Source: Shimia sp047124445 | GTDB taxonomy: Bacteria; Pseudomonadota; Alphaproteobacteria; Rhodobacterales; Rhodobacteraceae | Length of the DNA: 64,000 bases | Assembly: GCF_047124445.1 (NCBI RefSeq) | Contig: NZ_CP138921.1 | Location: forward strand, 496,001-560,000 | Direction of reading: 5' to 3' | In this document: positions 60,304 to 64,000 of the stretch, one piece after another | Numbering within the stretch: position 1 is the first letter of the stretch | How the letters are laid out: the number at the start of each line of letters is the position of its first letter | The notes under the pieces: generated by a model | The model's database searches: none | Seen by the model: the letters and a program-made list of their open reading frames with translations, nothing else | What the model was told of the DNA's origin: nothing | Translations under genes and position numbers: made by a program

Positions 60304-60981
60304 ATGAATGTTTCCAACCTATATGGGGCGCTATCACGCCGCGGCAAGGCGCTGGCGCTGAGCATTTTGGTTGTTCCGGTAACAGCTTGGTCGGCTTTGG
60401 CCGAGCCGGTGGTGATTGCGGCCCTGGGCGATAGTCTGACACATGGCTATGGCGTGCCGCAGGGAGAAGGCTTTGTGCCGCAACTTGAAGGCTGGCTTCA
60501 GGCGCAAGGGCTGGATGTTTCGGTGCAAAATGCAGGGGTGTCTGGGGATACAACGCAGGGCGGGCTGTCGCGCGTTGGCTGGACCTTGGGGCCGGATGTG
60601 GACGCGATGATAGTCACCTTGGGAGGTAATGATGCGCTGCGCGGGATTGACCCGGCGGTGAGCAAAGCCAATCTGGCGGGGATTATCGAGGCTGGTCAGG
60701 CGGCGGGCGTCAACGTGCTGTTGGTAGGCGTGGAAGCGCCGATGAATTTTGGTGCGGACTACAAACAAGCGTTTGATGGGATGTATGGCGAATTGGCGGC
60801 GCAGTATGGCGTGGCGCTGGTGCCGGACTTCTTTGAAGCCATTCGGGATTTGCCCGCAGAAGAGTTGCGGGCGTTGATGCAAGCCGATGGCATTCATCCA
60901 AATGTGCAGGGTGTGGCGCGGATTGTGCCGGCGCTTGGTCCATATGTGCAAAGCCTGGCGGAGCACGCTGCGAAGGAGTGA
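60304..60981 (+). CDS. GDSL-family arylesterase / lysophospholipase (TesA-like)
   Basis: The 225-aa product has a signal peptide (ALALSILVVPVTAWSALA) and the SGNH fold. Block I is ALGDSLTHGYGVPQGEGF with the catalytic Ser, block II a Gly in DTTQGG, block III TLGGNDALRG, and block V DGIHPNVQGV with catalytic Asp and His. ATG 60304 was preferred to the TTG three bases earlier. TesA-like enzymes hydrolyse acyl-thioesters, lysophospholipids and aryl esters in the periplasm. It is divergent from the YbbA/YbbP-like genes, a conserved neighbourhood, and 3 bp ahead of the SRAP gene. Confidence 0.93.
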   Translation: MNVSNLYGALSRRGKALALSILVVPVTAWSALAEPVVIAALGDSLTHGYGVPQGEGFVPQLEGWLQAQGLDVSVQNAGVSGDTTQGGLSRVGWTLGPDVDAMIVTLGGNDALRGIDPAVSKANLAGIIEAGQAAGVNVLLVGVEAPMNFGADYKQAFDGMYGELAAQYGVALVPDFFEAIRDLPAEELRALMQADGIHPNVQGVARIVPALGPYVQSLAEHAAKE

Positions 60982-60984
60982 CCT

Positions 60985-61596
60985 ATGCCCGGGCGGCTGT
61001 TTCTTGAGACCTCAATGATGGAGATTGGCCAGTGGGTTGGTCACGGCGTTGGTGAGGTGTCTGACGAACCGCCACGACGGAATATCGCGCCTGGGCAGGA
61101 GGTTATCTGTCTGACGACTGGCGGTTTCCGACGCATGCGCTGGGGAATTATCCCGGTTGGGCGCGTGAATGCGCGGGGGCGGCCGGTGATGGAGACCATT
61201 GTCAACGCGCGCTCAGAAACGGTGTTTGATAAGTCGGCGTTTGATGGCGTTGGCCGAGCGGTTGTGATTGTCGACGGGTGGTACGAGTGGACCGGAGAGA
61301 AGCGCAAGAAAACGGCTTGGCGTATCCGGGGTAACGAGCCGTTGGTGTTTGCCGCGATTACGGATGTCTGGACTGCGCCCGGTGGGCGGGAGGTGCATCA
61401 GGTGGCGACGGTGACTTGTGAGCCCAACGCCGATGTGAAGCCAATCCATCACAGGATGGGGGTGCTGCTTAAGAAAGATGCGATTGATCTGTGGCTCACC
61501 GGCACGCCGGAAGAGGTCGCGCCGCTGATGGTGCCCTGGCCGGAAGGGGGGCTGTCGATCGAAGAGGCCACAGACGTGGATTGGGACGCGCCTTAG
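60985..61596 (+). CDS. SRAP-domain (HMCES/YedK-type) protein with Pro in place of catalytic Cys2
   Basis: The 203-aa product has the SRAP fold: RRNIAPGQEV, FRRMRWGIIP, TIVNARSETVF (Asn74, Arg76), VVIVDGWYEW (Glu101) and VKPIHHRMG (His155). These match the active-site Asn, Arg, Glu and His of YedK/HMCES. The family starts Met-Cys-Gly-Arg, and Cys2 crosslinks abasic sites in single-stranded DNA. Here it starts Met-Pro-Gly-Arg. ATG 60985 has AAGGAG 7 bp upstream, so the start is secure. It follows the esterase by 3 bp. The convergent neighbour is xthA, an abasic-site endonuclease. Confidence 0.9.
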   Translation: MPGRLFLETSMMEIGQWVGHGVGEVSDEPPRRNIAPGQEVICLTTGGFRRMRWGIIPVGRVNARGRPVMETIVNARSETVFDKSAFDGVGRAVVIVDGWYEWTGEKRKKTAWRIRGNEPLVFAAITDVWTAPGGREVHQVATVTCEPNADVKPIHHRMGVLLKKDAIDLWLTGTPEEVAPLMVPWPEGGLSIEEATDVDWDAP

Positions 61597-62372
61597 GCGG
61601 CGAGGTCCACCCAGACAGGCACGTGGTCAGATGGCTTGGAGCGGCCGCGCTCTTCTTTGTCGATCTGGCAGTCTTGCAGCAGGTCCGCGCATTGTGGCGA
61701 CAGCAGAAAGTGGTCGATGCGGATGCCGTTGTTGCGGTTCCAAGCACCGGCTTGGTAGTCCCAGAAGGAATACATACCGGGCATTTGATTGCGGGCGCGG
61801 AAGGCTTCCGTGAAGCCTAGGTTCAGCAAGCGGCGGTATGCAGCGCGGCTTTCGGGTCGGGCGAGGGCGTCTTCCTGCCAGTCTTCGGGTTTGGCGGCGT
61901 CTTCATCTTGCGGGATGATGTTGTAGTCACCCGCCATGAGGAAGGGTTCCTCGGAGGCCATAAGCTCTTGGGCGCGGGTGTACAGCCGCTCCATCCAAGC
62001 GAGCTTGTAGTCGTATTTTGGACCAGGGCAGGGATTGCCGTTGGGCAGGTAGAGGCCGCAGACACGGACCGGGGTGTCTCCCATCACGGTGGCTTCGATA
62101 TAGCGGGCCTGTTCGTCGGTGTCGTCGCCGGGCAGGCCGCGGGTCACATCCTCTAGCGGTAGCTTGGAGAGGATCGCCACGCCGTTGAAGCTCTTCATGC
62201 CGTGGGTTTCGACTTGATAGCCGCGCTCTTCAAATATTTCGCGTGGGAAGGCTTCGTCCACGGATTTGATTTCTTGCAGCAGCGCGACATCGGGCTGCGC
62301 CTCGTCCAGCCAGCGGGGCAGGGTTTCGATGCGCGCTTTGATGCCGTTGATGTTGAATGTGGCGATTTTCAT
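61593..62372 (-). CDS. xthA: Exodeoxyribonuclease III (AP endonuclease)
   Basis: The 259-aa product is a full-length ExoIII: KIATFNINGIKARIETLPRWL, DVALLQEIKS with the metal-binding Glu, VRVCGLYLPNGNP, LMAGDYNIIP with the catalytic Asp/Asn, and KPSDHVPVWVDL with the Asp-His pair. It cuts DNA at abasic sites and removes 3' blocking groups. ATG 62372 is the usual start. Its end overlaps the SRAP gene by 4 bp in convergent orientation, so two abasic-site proteins are neighbours. Confidence 0.96.
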   Translation of the reverse strand: MKIATFNINGIKARIETLPRWLDEAQPDVALLQEIKSVDEAFPREIFEERGYQVETHGMKSFNGVAILSKLPLEDVTRGLPGDDTDEQARYIEATVMGDTPVRVCGLYLPNGNPCPGPKYDYKLAWMERLYTRAQELMASEEPFLMAGDYNIIPQDEDAAKPEDWQEDALARPESRAAYRRLLNLGFTEAFRARNQMPGMYSFWDYQAGAWNRNNGIRIDHFLLSPQCADLLQDCQIDKEERGRSKPSDHVPVWVDLAA

Positions 62373-62548
62373 AGGACGCGCTCCTCGCTGCTGGACAGGC
62401 GTATCTATCCAGCCCCGGCAGGGAACAGCAAGGCGGAAGTTCATCGCAACCTTGGGGCGGATGCCTATGGCTTTGTGAAAACCAAAAGCTGTGGCAGGCT
62501 GTAGGCAGTACTTTTGACCGTTTTTGTGTTTGGTGTGTTGAGGGTCAC

Positions 62549-63457
62549 GTGCCTGTTGTGTCTATGCGCGCCCTAGGGTGCTTGGTTGTATTCGGCTATA
62601 CGCTGGTGATTACGAGTGCGGATGTGCTGATCAAGATGATCGCGCAGAGCTATCCTGCAGCGCAATTGTTTGGCGTGGCCTGTTTGGTAGTGGCGGGGCT
62701 TAGCATACTGTCAGCTCTCTTTGGAACGAGGGAAGGGACACAGGGCGTGGCGGCGCAACTGCGGACACGCTACGTCAGATTTATGGTCCTACGGTGTGTG
62801 CTTGGGCTGTTAGGTGCTTTTGGCTTTTACCATGGGTTTCGGTTGCTGCCGCTGGCGGAGATGTTTTTGTTCATTGGGCTGATCCCGCTTGGTGTGGCGG
62901 TTTTGTCCGGCCCTGTGTTGCGAGAGCCGGTGCGCGCAACTGCGTGGATTGCTTTGGCTGCGGGCAGTTTAGGGGTGATGTGCCTCTTTCTGGATGGCAG
63001 AAGTGCCTTGGGGGTGGGGCATGCCGCGGCTTTTGCGGCCTGTGCGACAACTGCGCTGTCTTTGGTGCTGGCGCGCTGGATGACGCAGCGCGAAGGCGGA
63101 TGTCTGGCACAGGTGTTTTGGCCGAACCTTGGAGGCGGCTTGGCGATGCTGGCGATTTTGCCATTTGTGGCGGTGCCAATAGGGCTTACTGATTTTATGT
63201 GGATCTGCCTCTATGGCGCGGCGATGTTTGTGGCGCGTTGGCTGTGTATGGTCGCGTTGACGCTGTTGCCTGCCTATGTGGCGACGCCATTGATGAACAT
63301 CCAATTTGTGTGGATGTTGATAGTGGGCGCCGTCCTGTTTGGCGATGCGGTGTCTGTCGGCGTGGTGTTGGGCGGCGTGTTGGTGGTGCTGAGCGGGTTG
63401 GTCCTTGTGGCTGGCACGATGCCGGCCACAGAAAAGGTCCGGGCCGCAACGGCCTAA
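62549..63457 (+). CDS. EamA/DMT-superfamily transporter
   Basis: The 302-aa product has ten hydrophobic segments in two EamA repeats, such as FGYTLVITSADVLIKMIAQSYPAAQLFGVACL and FWPNLGGGLAMLAILPFVAV, with FYHGFRLLPLAEMFLFIGLIPLG typical of the family. GTG 62549 has GAGGG 4 bp upstream; ATG 62564 is an alternative start. DMT proteins export or import small metabolites, and the substrate cannot be predicted. It is divergent from xthA and convergent with erpA. Confidence 0.88.
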   Translation: MPVVSMRALGCLVVFGYTLVITSADVLIKMIAQSYPAAQLFGVACLVVAGLSILSALFGTREGTQGVAAQLRTRYVRFMVLRCVLGLLGAFGFYHGFRLLPLAEMFLFIGLIPLGVAVLSGPVLREPVRATAWIALAAGSLGVMCLFLDGRSALGVGHAAAFAACATTALSLVLARWMTQREGGCLAQVFWPNLGGGLAMLAILPFVAVPIGLTDFMWICLYGAAMFVARWLCMVALTLLPAYVATPLMNIQFVWMLIVGAVLFGDAVSVGVVLGGVLVVLSGLVLVAGTMPATEKVRAATA

Positions 63458-63471
63458 CTCTGCGTTTGTGC

Positions 63472-63795
63472 TTACATGGAGAAGCTGGTGCCGCAGCCAC
63501 ACGAGCTTGTGGCGTTGGGGTTGTTGATCACAAAACGCGCGCCAATAAGCTCTTCGGTGAAGTCGATTACTGCGTCCGTCAGAAAGGGCAGGGACACACT
63601 GTCCACTAGGACTTTCTCGCCGCCACCTTCGAGCACAAGGTCGTCGTCTTTTTGCGTGTCGAGTTTGATTTCGTATTGAAAGCCGGAGCATCCACCGCCT
63701 TCGACAGCCACGCGCAACGCCTGCCCTTGATCGGCGGCACCAATCTCTGCCAGTCGTTCGAAGGCTCTTTCGGTCACTTTTGGCGGCAACTGCAT
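63472..63795 (-). CDS. erpA: Iron-sulfur cluster insertion protein (A-type carrier, ErpA/IscA)
   Basis: The 107-aa product has the three ligand cysteines of A-type carriers: RVAVEGGGCSGFQYEI and the C-terminal SSCGCG. It starts MQLPPKVTERAFERLAEIG. ATG 63795 was chosen because the N-terminus fits the family; the frame extends to 63864. It passes [2Fe-2S] or [4Fe-4S] clusters to target enzymes. ErpA rather than IscA is a guess because no isc or suf gene is near. It is divergent from dgt. Confidence 0.88.
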   Translation of the reverse strand: MQLPPKVTERAFERLAEIGAADQGQALRVAVEGGGCSGFQYEIKLDTQKDDDLVLEGGGEKVLVDSVSLPFLTDAVIDFTEELIGARFVINNPNATSSCGCGTSFSM

Positions 63796-63888
63796 GATTT
63801 TTTGTCCTATTCGCGCGATTTGCCCTGTTCCTTGCGGGCTGGGAGTCCAATATAGAAAAGGCAAGGACAGGCTACAAGGACCACGCTC

Positions 63889-64000
63889 ATGCAGGCGCCC
63901 TATGCCTCAGATCCGGCGCGCGCCAAGGGACGGCGCTTTCCGGAGGAGGAGAGCAGCTTCCGGTCGTGTTTTCAACGGGATCGGGACCGGATCATTCATG
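63889..64000 (+). CDS. dgt: Deoxyguanosinetriphosphate triphosphohydrolase-like protein (3' end outside window)
   Basis: Only the first 37 codons are present. The peptide begins MQAPYASDPARAKGRRF and continues SSFRSCFQRDRDRIIH, the characteristic N-terminus of the short HD-domain dGTPase family, in which FQRDRDRIIHSTAFRRL leads into the catalytic HD region. The family cleaves dGTP to deoxyguanosine and triphosphate. It is divergent from erpA with a 93-bp gap. Confidence 0.85.
   Translation, partial: MQAPYASDPARAKGRRFPEEESSFRSCFQRDRDRIIH

Noticed and set aside
62230..62250. TTCAAATATTTCGCG considered as a reverse-strand fourth copy of the GATATTTG element
   Set aside because: It is inside the xthA coding sequence, lacks the C-rich block and both hairpins, and is explained by the protein sequence.

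Overview
The window looks like the chromosome of an alphaproteobacterium of the Rhodobacteraceae (Roseobacter group). It is GC-rich, with strong G/C bias at third codon positions, so long antisense open frames are common. Family-level clues are the single-cysteine DksA, an isolated PIN-domain protein of a type I associate with Rhodobacter, gcvTHP behind a tandem glycine riboswitch, and a D-xylose isomerase pathway controlled by a ROK repressor. There is no prophage, transposase, CRISPR array, rRNA or tRNA. The species cannot be named from the sequence alone.

Layout. 1-7.3 kb: the end of an RlmI-like methyltransferase, a PIN protein, then a minus-strand block (MoxR ATPase, GNAT, DUF2927 lipoprotein, 55-aa membrane protein, VWA/CoxE-like protein, M48 protease) and dksA. 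7.3-14.4 kb: an FAD monooxygenase, the divergent oxyR/katG pair, and a DUF2269/SDR-DoxX pair. 14.7-20.3 kb: universal stress protein with AGCS symporter, zinT behind a Zur-like box, and a sulfatase with a divergent LysR regulator. 20.3-31.7 kb: the xylose locus (xylF-xylH-xylG-glk, ROK regulator, xylB-xylA), with a CRTAC1/UnbV protein and a di-haem cytochrome c peroxidase lodged inside it. 31.8-36.3 kb: copA-cueR and a compositionally atypical sulfatase. 36.4-38.6 kb: cupin-leuA preceded by an apparently unannotated leucine leader peptide. 38.7-52 kb: mixed housekeeping genes (nadE, gltX, mgtE, pfkB-like), a MORN-repeat protein, a Rieske-like protein without cluster ligands, and an NsrR-type Rrf2 regulator. 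52.2-57 kb: glycine riboswitch and gcvT-gcvH-gcvP. 57-64 kb: ybbA/ybbP-type ABC genes divergent from a tesA-like esterase, a SRAP protein, xthA, an EamA transporter, erpA and the start of dgt.

How the genes work together. Xylose enters through XylFHG and is converted by XylA and XylB to xylulose 5-phosphate. An identical half-site pair (AATTTG-N5-CAAATT) lies in front of both the transporter operon and xylBA, which predicts one ROK-controlled regulon. OxyR/KatG, CueR/CopA, Zur/ZinT and glycine riboswitch/GCV are compact sensor-effector units with visible operators or RNA elements.

Four observations deserve most attention: (1) a Rieske-fold protein at 44293-44853 with all six cluster and disulfide residues replaced; (2) a SRAP (HMCES/YedK-type) protein whose catalytic Cys2 is Pro, which would leave an N-terminal proline as in Fpg/Nei; (3) a probably leaderless leucine leader peptide with rare CTA codons ahead of cupin-leuA; (4) a three-copy interspersed element with two hairpins and a conserved GATATTTG tail.
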